From: Clostridiales bacterium
GTDB taxonomy: Bacteria; Bacillota; Clostridia; Oscillospirales; Oscillospiraceae
Direction of reading: 5' to 3'
DNA: 26,455 nt
Assembly (NCBI GenBank): GCA_004557075.1
Contig: SFEX01000022.1
Span: 1 to 26,455, forward strand
The notes below the pieces were generated by a model. The model had not been told where the DNA came from, ran no database searches, and worked only from the letters and a program-made list of their open reading frames with translations. Every line of letters begins with the position of its first letter. The first letter of the stretch is position 1. Shown here piece by piece: positions 13,473-20,900 of the stretch. Position numbers and translations under genes: made by a program.

Positions 13473-14645
13473 ATGGAGGAAAAACGCACCTCAATATTTG
13501 AAAACGGCCTTATCTGGTTTGGCGCGGGCGTGTCCATAGCCGAGATACTCACCGGCACTTACATTGCGCCGCTCGGCTTCGGAAAGGGTCTGCTTGCGAT
13601 AATCTTAGGTCACATTATCGGCTGCACGATGCTGTTTTTCGCGGGACTTATCGGCGGCAGAGTGCGCAAAAGCGCTATGGAGACCGTCAAGCTGAGCTTC
13701 GGACAAAAGGGCAGCCTGCTCTTTGCGCTGCTTAATATATTGCAGCTTGTCGGCTGGACGGCCATCATGATATATGACGGCGCGCTTGCCGCAAACAGTG
13801 CGCTGGAAGCCGGCGCATGGGTGTGGTGCCTCGTTATCGGCGCGCTTATTATCCTCTGGATACTCGTCGGCATAAAGAATTTGGGTAAGATAAACACCGT
13901 CGCAATGGCGGCGCTGTTTGTGCTGACAATAATCCTCTGCAAGGTCATTTTCGGCGACGGCTCGCCTGTTGGCGTCTCGGACGATGGGATAAGCTTCGGA
14001 GCGGCGCTGGAGCTTTCTGTCGCAATGCCGCTGTCGTGGCTGCCGCTCATAAGCGACTATACGAGAAGCGCAAAGGAGCCTGTAAAGGCCACCGCCGTCA
14101 GCGCCGTGGTGTACGGGCTTGTAAGCTGCTGGATGTATGTTATCGGCATGGGCGCGGCTATATATACGGGTGAGTATGACGTTGCGCAGATAATGGTCAA
14201 GGCGGGGCTCGGCATCGCCGGACTTCTCATCATCGTGCTATCCACGGTCACGACGACCTTCCTCGACGCATACTCCGCCGGCGTATCCAGCGAGACGGTG
14301 TTCCCGAAGTGGAGCGGCAAGTGGGTCGCCGTCGGCGCGGCTGTAATCGGCACTGTCGCCGCGATAATATACCCCATGGATAATATCACCGATTTCCTCT
14401 ATCTCATAGGCTCTGTGTTCGCTCCGATGATAGCGATACAGATCGCGGATTTCTTCATATTGAAGCAGGACAGAAGCAATCGTCAGGTCAGCGCCCAGAA
14501 CCTTATAATCTGGCTCGTGGGCTTTGTTATCTATAGGCTTCTTATGAACGTGGATATAGTTGTCGGCAACACATTCCCCGATATGCTGATAACGATTCTC
14601 ATCTGCGTTGTCGTATCAAAGCTCCGCAGAGATAACGCAAACTGA
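13473..14645 (+). CDS. cytX: Putative hydroxymethylpyrimidine transporter CytX (NCS1 family)
   Basis: This 390-aa membrane protein has about 12 hydrophobic segments and resembles cytosine/purine/HMP permeases. Typical features are the N-terminal FENGLIWFGAGVSIAEILTG, the mid-protein SVAMPLSWLPLISDYTRSA, and TTTFLDAYSAGVS. NCS1 members linked to TPP riboswitches are assigned to HMP uptake. It starts one base after the thiD stop, with AAAGGAGG upstream, and is the last gene before a strong terminator. With ThiM, ThiE and ThiD it gives a salvage route; no ThiC or ThiG appears in the window. Confidence 0.92.
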   Translation: MEEKRTSIFENGLIWFGAGVSIAEILTGTYIAPLGFGKGLLAIILGHIIGCTMLFFAGLIGGRVRKSAMETVKLSFGQKGSLLFALLNILQLVGWTAIMIYDGALAANSALEAGAWVWCLVIGALIILWILVGIKNLGKINTVAMAALFVLTIILCKVIFGDGSPVGVSDDGISFGAALELSVAMPLSWLPLISDYTRSAKEPVKATAVSAVVYGLVSCWMYVIGMGAAIYTGEYDVAQIMVKAGLGIAGLLIIVLSTVTTTFLDAYSAGVSSETVFPKWSGKWVAVGAAVIGTVAAIIYPMDNITDFLYLIGSVFAPMIAIQIADFFILKQDRSNRQVSAQNLIIWLVGFVIYRLLMNVDIVVGNTFPDMLITILICVVVSKLRRDNAN

Positions 14646-14650
14646 ACAGC

Positions 14651-14689
14651 AAAAAATCTCCTATGGCAATTGCCATAGGAGATTTTTTT
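14651..14689. terminator. Bidirectional terminator between cytX and the HxlR gene
   Basis: AAAAAATCTCCTATGGC and GCCATAGGAGATTTTTT form a perfect 17-bp inverted repeat around AATT. It serves both converging genes. Confidence 0.93.
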
Positions 14690-14707
14690 GAAATTGGCAA
14701 AGCGCTT

Positions 14708-15043
14708 TCAGCGCAAGGACGCCTTATATTCCGCGCCCCAGTTTTCCATGGAATCGAGGATCGGCTTTAAGCTCTGGCCGAGCTCGGTCAGCGAATACTC
14801 CACCCTCGGCGGCACCTCCGCATATACCTTGCGGTCTATAAGCCCGCTCTCCTCCATATCGCGAAGCTGCGCCGTCAGTACCTTCTGCGATACGCTGCCT
14901 ATGGATTTTTTCAGCTCGCCGAAGCGCTTTGTGCCCGGCAGCAGATCGCGCAGGATGAGAACCTTCCACTTATCGCCGATGAGGGTCAGCGTTGTCTCGA
15001 CAGGGCAGGCGGGCAGTTCGTTTGCTACATTCTGTACACTCAT
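14708..15043 (-). CDS. HxlR-family winged-helix regulator, probable redox sensor
   Basis: The 111-aa protein is a complete HxlR/MarR-like winged helix: CPVETTLTLIGDKWKVLIL (13-31), LLPGTKRFGELKKSI (recognition area), VSQKVLTAQLRDMEESGLI, and the wing RKVYAEVPPRVEYSLTELG. Cys13 is at the position of the conserved N-terminal cysteine used for thiol/quinone sensing in relatives such as YodB and HypR. ATG 15043 has GGAGGT upstream; the in-frame ATG 15061 would place that site inside the gene. It diverges from the PNPOx/ferredoxin operon. A related dyad sits next to each gene, so autoregulation and control of that operon are likely inferences. Confidence 0.92.
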   Translation of the reverse strand: MSVQNVANELPACPVETTLTLIGDKWKVLILRDLLPGTKRFGELKKSIGSVSQKVLTAQLRDMEESGLIDRKVYAEVPPRVEYSLTELGQSLKPILDSMENWGAEYKASLR

Positions 15044-15061
15044 TGAAATTACCTCCGGCAT

Positions 15062-15078
15062 AGTTTCTTTTAGTAACT
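15062..15078. promoter_or_regulatory. Candidate HxlR operator 1
   Basis: AGTTTC-TTTTA-GTAACT is an imperfect dyad just downstream of the HxlR -10 box, where a bound repressor would block transcription. A near-identical dyad lies at 15172-15189. Confidence 0.5.
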
Positions 15079-15087
15079 TATAATATT

Positions 15088-15117
15088 ATTATACCCTACA
15101 TCCCAATACGGGGTCAA
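15088..15117 (-). promoter_or_regulatory. Promoter of the HxlR gene
   Basis: On the minus strand TTGACC (15112-15117) and TATAAT (15088-15093) are 18 bp apart, about 45 bp upstream of the start codon. Confidence 0.7.
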
Positions 15118-15171
15118 GTACCGCACTTTTTTGGCGCTTCCGGAAAGGAAAAACCCTTGAAATTGCGCATT

Positions 15172-15189
15172 AGTTTCCTTTTGGTAACT
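15172..15189. promoter_or_regulatory. Candidate HxlR operator 2
   Basis: AGTTTC-CTTTTG-GTAACT repeats the motif of operator 1 upstream of the rightward operon. A separate perfect palindrome, GCACAATATTGTGC (15193-15206), follows directly and may bind another regulator. Confidence 0.5.
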
Positions 15190-15210
15190 ACGGCACAATA
15201 TTGTGCGTAC

Positions 15211-15239
15211 TTGCGCAGTGAAAAGTCCGCAGTTACAAT
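15211..15239 (+). promoter_or_regulatory. Possible promoter of the PNPOx/ferredoxin-ABC-macro-SirTM operon
   Basis: TTGCGC (15211-15216) and TACAAT (15234-15239) with a 17-bp spacer lie 30 bp before the ATG. The -35 match is weak, consistent with a regulated promoter. Confidence 0.45.
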
Positions 15240-15269
15240 AGTATCAGAAAAAAGGTGCGGAGGTATAAT

Positions 15270-15881
15270 ATGAACGCTCAGAGATGTTTGGAAATATTAA
15301 GGGAAATAAAAGATGTCGCGTTTGCGACCGTCGATGAAAACGGGCTTCCTCAAATTCGCATAATCGATGTGATGATAGTTGAAAATGAGAAGCTGTACTT
15401 TTGCACGGCACGGGGAAAAGACTTTCACCGTCAGCTTACGGAAAACGGTCAGGTAGCCATTACGGGAATGAACAGAGAATTTCAGATGATACGTTTAAGC
15501 GGCAAGGCTGAAAAGCTGGAAGAGCACAAATATTGGATAGACCGCATTTTCGATGAAAATCCGAGCATGAACGCCGTATATCTCGGCGAGAGCAGATATA
15601 TACTTGATGCGTTCTGCGTTGCAAACGCGAATATTGAATTTTTTGACTTGGGTAAAGAGCCGATAGTCAGAGAAAGTTTTGCCATCGGAAATAATAAAGC
15701 GCAGAAAAAAGGCTTTGAAATTTCCGATTCCTGCATAGGCTGCGGAAAATGCAAAAGGCTCTGCCCTCAGCAGTGCATAAGCGAGGGAAAACCGTTTGAG
15801 ATCAGTCAAAATCACTGCCTTCACTGCGGTTTGTGTTTTGAAAATTGCCCCGTAAAGGCAATTACGAGAAGGAGCGAGTAA
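15270..15881 (+). CDS. PNPOx-like flavoprotein fused to a two-[4Fe-4S] ferredoxin domain
   Basis: The 203-aa protein has residues ~1-135 as a pyridoxamine-5'-phosphate-oxidase-like split barrel, likely binding FMN or F420-type flavin (FATVDENGLPQIRIIDV, LYFCTARGKDF, VAITGMNREFQMIRLSG). The C-terminus is a bacterial ferredoxin with two complete CxxCxxCxxxCP motifs (Cys155/158/161/165 and Cys183/186/189/193). The combination suggests electron transfer between flavin and iron-sulfur clusters in the cytoplasm; the substrate is unknown. ATG 15270 has GGAGGT upstream. It is the first gene of a tight operon, 2 bp from the transporter gene, and lies opposite a likely thiol-sensing HxlR regulator, which points to a redox-stress role. 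Confidence 0.9.
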   Translation: MNAQRCLEILREIKDVAFATVDENGLPQIRIIDVMIVENEKLYFCTARGKDFHRQLTENGQVAITGMNREFQMIRLSGKAEKLEEHKYWIDRIFDENPSMNAVYLGESRYILDAFCVANANIEFFDLGKEPIVRESFAIGNNKAQKKGFEISDSCIGCGKCKRLCPQQCISEGKPFEISQNHCLHCGLCFENCPVKAITRRSE

Positions 15882-15883
15882 AA

Positions 15884-17422
15884 ATGATTAAAGATATGTG
15901 GTCTGTCTTTCTGGACAGAAAGGATTTCTTCTTAGATCTGCTGCTGGAGCATTTGGAAATATCTCTGGCTTCCATTTTGATTGCCATAGTGCTCGGCGGT
16001 CTTGTAGGAGTTCTTATCAGCGAATTTCAGAAAAGCGCGAAGCCGACTTTAGGCGTTATCAATTTCCTGTACACGATACCGTCAATTTCCATGCTCGGCT
16101 TTTTGATACCCTTTTCGGGGGTGGGAAACGCAACCGCGATAATCGCGCTGACGGTCTATGCGCTGCTGCCGATGGTGCGCAATACGCATACAGGCATCAC
16201 CAATGTTGACCCCGCGATCTTAGAGGCCGCGAAGGGTATGGGAAGCACAAGAGCGCAGATGCTGTTTAAGATAAAGCTCCCGCTTGCCATGCCCGTTATC
16301 ATGTCGGGTATTCGCAATATGGTGACGATGACGATAGCTCTTGCCGGTATAGCCTCATTCATCGGCGCGGGCGGATTAGGCGTCGCGATTTACCGTGGCA
16401 TTACGACAAATAACGCGGCGATGACAATGGTCGGCAGCCTGCTGATCGCGCTGCTCGCTCTCGCTATGGACTTTTTGCTTGGGTTCATCGAAAAACGAAT
16501 GAGTAAACACAGCGTTAAGAATACGAAAACAAACAGGGTAATTGCCGCTGTCGCCGTGGTTCTGTGTGCGTGCATTGCGGGCGGCGTGTTTATAAACACA
16601 CAGCAGAAGGACACCATACATATCGCCACAAAGCCGATGACGGAGCAGTACATTCTCGGCGAAATGCTGGATATCCTTATCGAACAGGACACGGATTTGA
16701 ACGTCGAGCTGACGCAGGGCGTCGGCGGCGGAACGTCGAACATCCAGCCGGCGATGGAGAGCGGAGAATTTGACCTGTACCCTGAGTACACGGGCACGGG
16801 CTGGAACATGGTGCTCAAGCACGACGGCTTGTACACCGAGGATTTGTTCGGCGAGCTGGAGAATGAATATAGCGAACGATTCAATATGAAATGGGTCGGA
16901 ATGTATGGCTTTAACAATACCTTCGGCATAGTCGTTCGCCGTGAAATAGCTGAACAGTACGACCTGAAAACCTGTTCCGACTTAAAGTCCGTGGCGGGTG
17001 AGCTCATCTTTGGCGCGGAGTATGATTTCTTTGAGCGCGAGGATGGATACGACGCTTTTTGTGAAGCCTACGGATTGCAGTTCGGCAAAACGATGGATCT
17101 GGATATTGGACTTAAATATCAGGCGATCAATCAGAAAAAGATAGACGTGATGGTCATTTTCACAACGGACGGACAGCTATCGGAGTCTGACGTGGTAGTT
17201 TTGGAAGATGACAAGCAGTTTTATCCCTCTTATATTTGCGGGAACGTGGTCCGCACGCAGGTGCTTGAGAAATACCCGGAGCTGGAAGCTGTGCTTGAAA
17301 AGCTCAGCGGACTTATAAAATACAGCGACATGGCGGCAATGAACTATTCTGTCGAAACGGAAAACAGCGAGCCGAGAGCGGTGGCGGAGGATTTCCTGCG
17401 CAGTCACGGCCTTTTACAGTGA
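15884..17422 (+). CDS. OpuC/EgtU-like ABC permease fused to its substrate-binding domain
   Basis: The 512-aa protein has residues ~1-210 as a BPD_transp permease with about six membrane segments and the EAA loop (EAAKGMGSTRAQMLFKIKLP). A further membrane span (~220-240) anchors an OpuAC-type binding domain (~245-512: MTEQYILGEMLDILIEQDTD, QGVGGGTSN, DLYPEYTGTGW). Family members import glycine betaine, choline or carnitine. The same permease/binding-domain fusion is known for the ergothioneine importer EgtU, and the redox context here makes EgtU a serious alternative. Osmolyte uptake cannot be excluded, because ligand-contact residues were not compared. AAGGAGCGAG precedes the ATG; the ATPase gene follows after 11 bp. 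Confidence 0.9.
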   Translation: MIKDMWSVFLDRKDFFLDLLLEHLEISLASILIAIVLGGLVGVLISEFQKSAKPTLGVINFLYTIPSISMLGFLIPFSGVGNATAIIALTVYALLPMVRNTHTGITNVDPAILEAAKGMGSTRAQMLFKIKLPLAMPVIMSGIRNMVTMTIALAGIASFIGAGGLGVAIYRGITTNNAAMTMVGSLLIALLALAMDFLLGFIEKRMSKHSVKNTKTNRVIAAVAVVLCACIAGGVFINTQQKDTIHIATKPMTEQYILGEMLDILIEQDTDLNVELTQGVGGGTSNIQPAMESGEFDLYPEYTGTGWNMVLKHDGLYTEDLFGELENEYSERFNMKWVGMYGFNNTFGIVVRREIAEQYDLKTCSDLKSVAGELIFGAEYDFFEREDGYDAFCEAYGLQFGKTMDLDIGLKYQAINQKKIDVMVIFTTDGQLSESDVVVLEDDKQFYPSYICGNVVRTQVLEKYPELEAVLEKLSGLIKYSDMAAMNYSVETENSEPRAVAEDFLRSHGLLQ

Positions 17423-17433
17423 GGTGAAGCAAA

Positions 17434-18249
17434 GTGAAAACAGCGATAGAGTTTAAGAACGTCAAAAAAGCATACGGCGAAAAGGTGGTTATGGAAGGGC
17501 TCGACCTGTCGGTAGAAAAAGGCGAATTTGTAACGATAATCGGTTCGTCCGGCTGCGGAAAAACAACCGCGCTCAAAATGGTAAACGGCCTTATTCAGCC
17601 GACCTCGGGCGATATATTCGTTGACGGCGAAAATATACGCGATAAAAACCAGACGGAGCTTCGCAGAAATATCGGCTATGCCATTCAGGGCAGCGTGCTG
17701 TTCCCGCATATGACGGTGGAGCAGAATATATCGTATGTTCCGAACCTGCTCAACAGACAGAATAAAGAAAAAACGAAAAACGCCGTATCCAAATGGATGG
17801 AAATTGTCGGACTTTCGGAGGACCTGAAGCACCGCTATCCGTCCGAACTTTCGGGCGGTCAGCAGCAGAGGGTCGGCATTGCCCGCGCCTTGGCGGCGTC
17901 GCCGGATATTCTGCTGATGGATGAGCCTTTCGGCGCGGTGGATGAGATAACGCGCGGACAGCTTCAGACGGAGCTGAAGCGTATACACAGGCAGACCGGA
18001 ATTACCGTGCTGTTCGTGACTCACGATATTTCCGAGGCGCTGAAGCTCGGCACAAGGGTGCTCGTTATGGACAAGGGGAAAATCGAGCAGTTTGCAAAGC
18101 CGGAAGAGCTGCTCTGCCGCCCCGCGACCGAGTTCGTAAGGGAGCTGGTAAAGCGTGAGCGCCGCACCTGCTACCTTCCGGAAGGCAGGCTGGCTTCCTG
18201 CGAATTCAGCGGCGCTGTCGGAGAAAGGGAAAGCCATGAAGCAAATTGA
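17434..18249 (+). CDS. ABC transporter ATP-binding protein (OpuCA/EgtV-like)
   Basis: This 271-aa nucleotide-binding subunit partners the preceding permease fusion. Walker A is GSSGCGKT (37-44), the signature is LSGGQQQR, Walker B is ILLMDEP with the D-loop GAVDE, and the switch His is in FVTHD. The C-terminal CBS pair typical of osmosensing OpuCA/ProV proteins is absent, which weakens an osmoprotectant assignment and is compatible with an EgtV-type subunit. GTG 17434 is preceded by GAGGTGAAG. The last 14 bp overlap the macrodomain gene. Confidence 0.93.
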   Translation: MKTAIEFKNVKKAYGEKVVMEGLDLSVEKGEFVTIIGSSGCGKTTALKMVNGLIQPTSGDIFVDGENIRDKNQTELRRNIGYAIQGSVLFPHMTVEQNISYVPNLLNRQNKEKTKNAVSKWMEIVGLSEDLKHRYPSELSGGQQQRVGIARALAASPDILLMDEPFGAVDEITRGQLQTELKRIHRQTGITVLFVTHDISEALKLGTRVLVMDKGKIEQFAKPEELLCRPATEFVRELVKRERRTCYLPEGRLASCEFSGAVGERESHEAN

Positions 18250-19009
18250 ACGGAGAAAATATCTGGTACAGGCATTGAAGCAGGAAAATGAGCATTATAA
18301 GAACCTTGCCGTTCCAGATGACGCTGCCGAACAAAAGCTTCTTCTGCGCGCCCTTTTTAATGTGCGCATGCCCGCCCCGGCGCCGGAGGAATTTTTGGCG
18401 GTGCAGGATGAATATCTGCAAGAGGAGACAAGGCAAAAGGGTGTTACGGAGCTTGCAGAGCTCAGCCCGGTGCAGGAGGATATCTACCTCTGGCAGGGCG
18501 ATATAACGACGATTGCCTGCGACGGCATAGTAAACGCCGCCAACAGCCAGATGCTCGGCTGCTTCTGCCCAAACCACGGCTGCATCGACAATGCCATCCA
18601 CACCTATGCCGGGGTGCAGCTCAGGCTTGAGTGCGCAAAGCTTATGCGGCGGCAGGGTCACGAGGAGGAGACGGGCAGGGCTAAAATAACGCCCGCGTAC
18701 AATCTGCCGTGCAGGTACTTTCTGCACACGGTCGGTCCGATAATCGAGGGAGCCTTGACGCGGCGGGATTGCGAGCTGCTCTCGTCCTGCTACCGCTCAT
18801 GCTTGGAGCTGGCAGAGCAAAACGGCCTGAGCAGCATCGCGTTTTGCTGCATCTCAACAGGCGAATTTCGCTTTCCAAACGATAAAGCGGCGCAGATCGC
18901 CGTTCAGACCGTAAAAGAATTTAAAGCGCAAACACAAAGTGAAATCAAGGTGATATTCAATATTTTCAAGGACAGCGACTATGAAATCTACAGAAACTTA
19001 CTTGGATAG
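18236..19009 (+). CDS. Zinc-dependent macrodomain protein ADP-ribose hydrolase
   Basis: The product is 257 aa: a ~75-residue helical N-terminal extension, then a macrodomain (QGDITTIACDGIVNAANSQM). The segment LGCFCPNHGCIDNAIH contains Cys109, His114 and Cys116, matching the zinc ligands of the Zn-macro class that reverses SirTM-made ADP-ribosylation. The C-terminal part has ISTGEFRFPNDKAAQIAV, the substrate loop. ATG 18236 overlaps the ABC gene by 14 bp, and the end overlaps the sirtuin gene by 29 bp, so the eraser and writer are translated together. Activity on host proteins is inferred from the family. Confidence 0.92.
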   Translation: MKQIERRKYLVQALKQENEHYKNLAVPDDAAEQKLLLRALFNVRMPAPAPEEFLAVQDEYLQEETRQKGVTELAELSPVQEDIYLWQGDITTIACDGIVNAANSQMLGCFCPNHGCIDNAIHTYAGVQLRLECAKLMRRQGHEEETGRAKITPAYNLPCRYFLHTVGPIIEGALTRRDCELLSSCYRSCLELAEQNGLSSIAFCCISTGEFRFPNDKAAQIAVQTVKEFKAQTQSEIKVIFNIFKDSDYEIYRNLLG

Positions 19010-19847
19010 TATAAAAAAGCTCAGAGAGAGCCTTGATAAGGCCGACGCCGTCGTCATCGGTGCCGGCGCGGGGCTTTCGACCTCGGCGGGGTTTGTATAT
19101 ACGGGCGAGCGCTTCAAACGGTATTTTTCAGATTTTGAAGCAAAGTACGGCTTTCACGATATGTACTCCGGCGGCTTTTACCCCTACCCCACGCCGGAGG
19201 AGCATTGGGCATATTGGAGCAGGTATATCTACTATAACCGCTATGTCGATATCCCGGGAGAAGCCTATTACGACCTGCTTGAGCTTGTAAAGGACAAGGA
19301 CTATTTCGTGATAACCACGAATGTGGATCACTGCTTCCAGAAGACAGGTTTTGATAAGGAGCGCCTGTTTTATACTCAGGGAGATTACGGCTTGCTCCAG
19401 TGCTCGGAGCCCTGCTGCAATGAGACCTTTGAAAATGAGGACATGATATGGAAAATGTTAGCCGGGCAGAAAAATATGCGCGTTCCGACGGAGCTTTTGC
19501 CTGTATGCCCGCACTGCGGCAAACCGCTGACGATGAATCTGCGCTCGGACGACAGCTTCGTTGAGGATACCGGCTGGCACTCTGCGGCGGAGCGCTATGA
19601 GAAGTTCCTGCGAACAAGAAGCGGTAAAAGGATACTGCTTTTGGAGCTTGGCGTCGGGTTTAACACCCCCGTTATCATAAAATACCCTTTCTGGAAGCTG
19701 ACGGCGCAGAATAATCGCGCGACCTATGCCTGCGTCAACTTCGGCGAGGCGATAGCCCCCGGTGAGATAAAAGAGCAGTCTATCTGCATCAATGCTGATA
19801 TTGCGGCTGTGTTAAAGGGTTTAGGACAGACAAGCGGCACACAATAA
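18981..19847 (+). CDS. SirTM-type (class M) sirtuin, protein ADP-ribosyltransferase
   Basis: The 288-aa protein has a Rossmann NAD site (GAGAGLSTSAGF from Gly27), the TTNVDH motif (Asn114, Asp116) and zinc-type Cys pairs (CSEPC, CPHCG). At the position of the deacetylase catalytic His the sequence is YTQGDY with Gln133. Replacement of this His by Gln is the hallmark of SirTM enzymes, which ADP-ribosylate instead of deacetylating. Known SirTM operons also hold a GcvH-like protein and a lipoate ligase; neither is present here, so the target is open. It overlaps the Zn-macro gene, and AAGGAC is 7 nt before the ATG. No strong terminator follows. Confidence 0.88.
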   Translation: MKSTETYLDSIKKLRESLDKADAVVIGAGAGLSTSAGFVYTGERFKRYFSDFEAKYGFHDMYSGGFYPYPTPEEHWAYWSRYIYYNRYVDIPGEAYYDLLELVKDKDYFVITTNVDHCFQKTGFDKERLFYTQGDYGLLQCSEPCCNETFENEDMIWKMLAGQKNMRVPTELLPVCPHCGKPLTMNLRSDDSFVEDTGWHSAAERYEKFLRTRSGKRILLLELGVGFNTPVIIKYPFWKLTAQNNRATYACVNFGEAIAPGEIKEQSICINADIAAVLKGLGQTSGTQ

Positions 19848-19922
19848 AATTGCTTAAAAATTTTTAAATTTCCTCTTTACCTTTGGAGAAATTAGCGCTA
19901 TATTATTGCCGAAGGTGAGAAA

Positions 19923-20330
19923 ATGAACAGCAAAGAAATCGTACGCTTCCTTAAATTTTTAGGCTTTTCTATAAGCGCCGGGCTTGTGGAGATGGGCGTT
20001 TTCGCGCTTTTAAACGAGCTGACGAGCCTGAGCTACTGGCCGTGCTATCTTACGGCGCTCGTGCTGTCCGTCGTCTGGAACTTTACCCTAAACCGCAAGT
20101 TTACTTTCCGCTCGGCTGCAAACGTCCCCGTTGCGATGCTCAAGGCGCTTGCGTATTACGCGGTGTTCACGCCGCTGACGACCCTGCTCGGGCAATATTT
20201 AGCCGAGGGACTGGGCTGGAACGAATATCTTGTGACCGGGATAAACATGGTGCTGAACTTCACAACGGAGTTTTTGTATCAGCGCTTTTTCGTGTTCGGC
20301 AAGACTATCGACAGCGCCGGGAAAAAGTGA
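19923..20330 (+). CDS. GtrA-family membrane protein
   Basis: The 135-aa protein has four hydrophobic segments (about 10-30, 38-55, 70-92, 100-120) and the family pattern VVWNFTLNRKFTFRS between the second and third. GtrA proteins take part in moving polyprenyl-linked sugars across the membrane for cell-surface glycans. AAGGTGAG precedes the ATG. A TTTACC-17-TATATT pair (19876-19904) could be its promoter, though the leader would be very short. No glycosyltransferase partner is adjacent. Confidence 0.9.
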   Translation: MNSKEIVRFLKFLGFSISAGLVEMGVFALLNELTSLSYWPCYLTALVLSVVWNFTLNRKFTFRSAANVPVAMLKALAYYAVFTPLTTLLGQYLAEGLGWNEYLVTGINMVLNFTTEFLYQRFFVFGKTIDSAGKK

Positions 20331-20336
20331 CGGCAT

Positions 20337-20365
20337 TTGACAAGCAATAGCGGAAACGGTATACT
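20337..20365 (+). promoter_or_regulatory. Promoter of the GNAT-yjjG pair
   Basis: TTGACA (20337-20342), 17 bp, then TATACT (20360-20365). The predicted transcript start near 20372 decides the start codon of the next gene. Confidence 0.8.
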
Positions 20366-20399
20366 GTGTTAAGACCAAATGGAGAGGGCGGCACAGAGT

Positions 20400-20900
20400 A
20401 TGGAAAAGCTTATTTTTAAAGAATTTGAGATCTGCCCGGCGTATGAACACGAAGGGCACATAGCGCAGCTTTTTTCAGAATACACGCGGATGCTCAAGGA
20501 TAACGACCTCACGGTCGCGGCCTACCTTGAGCTGCAAAACTACGACGATGAGCTTGCGGACCTCAGACACAAATACGGCGAGCCGGACGGCAGACTGTAT
20601 ATCGCTTTCCTCGATGGTGCAGCCGTCGGCTGCGTCGGCATGAAGCGTCAGGACGAGCGCTCCTGCGAGCTAAAGCGCCTGTATGTGCGCCCCGAATACC
20701 GGGGGAGGGGACTTGCCCGCTACATGTCCGAGCTGATACTTGCCGAGGCAAAGAAGGCCGGGTACGAGCGGGTGCTGCTCGACACTCTGGATTTTCTCAA
20801 AGACGCGCAGGCATTGTATAAGCGCCTCGGGTTTCGCGAGATCCCCAAGTATAACGACAGCCCCATGAAAAACGCAATGTATATGGAATACGAGCTATGA
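20400..20900 (+). CDS. GNAT-family N-acetyltransferase
   Basis: The 166-aa acetyl-CoA-dependent acyltransferase has the GNAT core clear from ~60: a strand (YIAFLDGAAVGCVGMK), LKRLYVRPEYRGRGLARYM (acetyl-CoA loop RGRGLA), then LLDTLDFLKDAQALYKRLGF. The acceptor substrate is unknown. I chose ATG 20400 because GGAGAGG (20381-20387) lies upstream and the in-frame ATG 20379 would sit only ~7 nt after the predicted transcript start. It overlaps the following yjjG-type gene by 4 bp. Confidence 0.9.
   Translation: MEKLIFKEFEICPAYEHEGHIAQLFSEYTRMLKDNDLTVAAYLELQNYDDELADLRHKYGEPDGRLYIAFLDGAAVGCVGMKRQDERSCELKRLYVRPEYRGRGLARYMSELILAEAKKAGYERVLLDTLDFLKDAQALYKRLGFREIPKYNDSPMKNAMYMEYEL

Noticed and set aside
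17404..18237. Long minus-strand open frame (277 codons) opposite the ABC ATPase
   Set aside because: It is a shadow of the GC-rich ATPase gene, which has all ABC motifs on the plus strand. The antisense frame has no recognisable domain.
19854..19867. AT-only palindrome TTAAAAATTTTTAA after the sirtuin gene as a terminator
   Set aside because: The stem has no G/C pairs and would be too weak for intrinsic termination.
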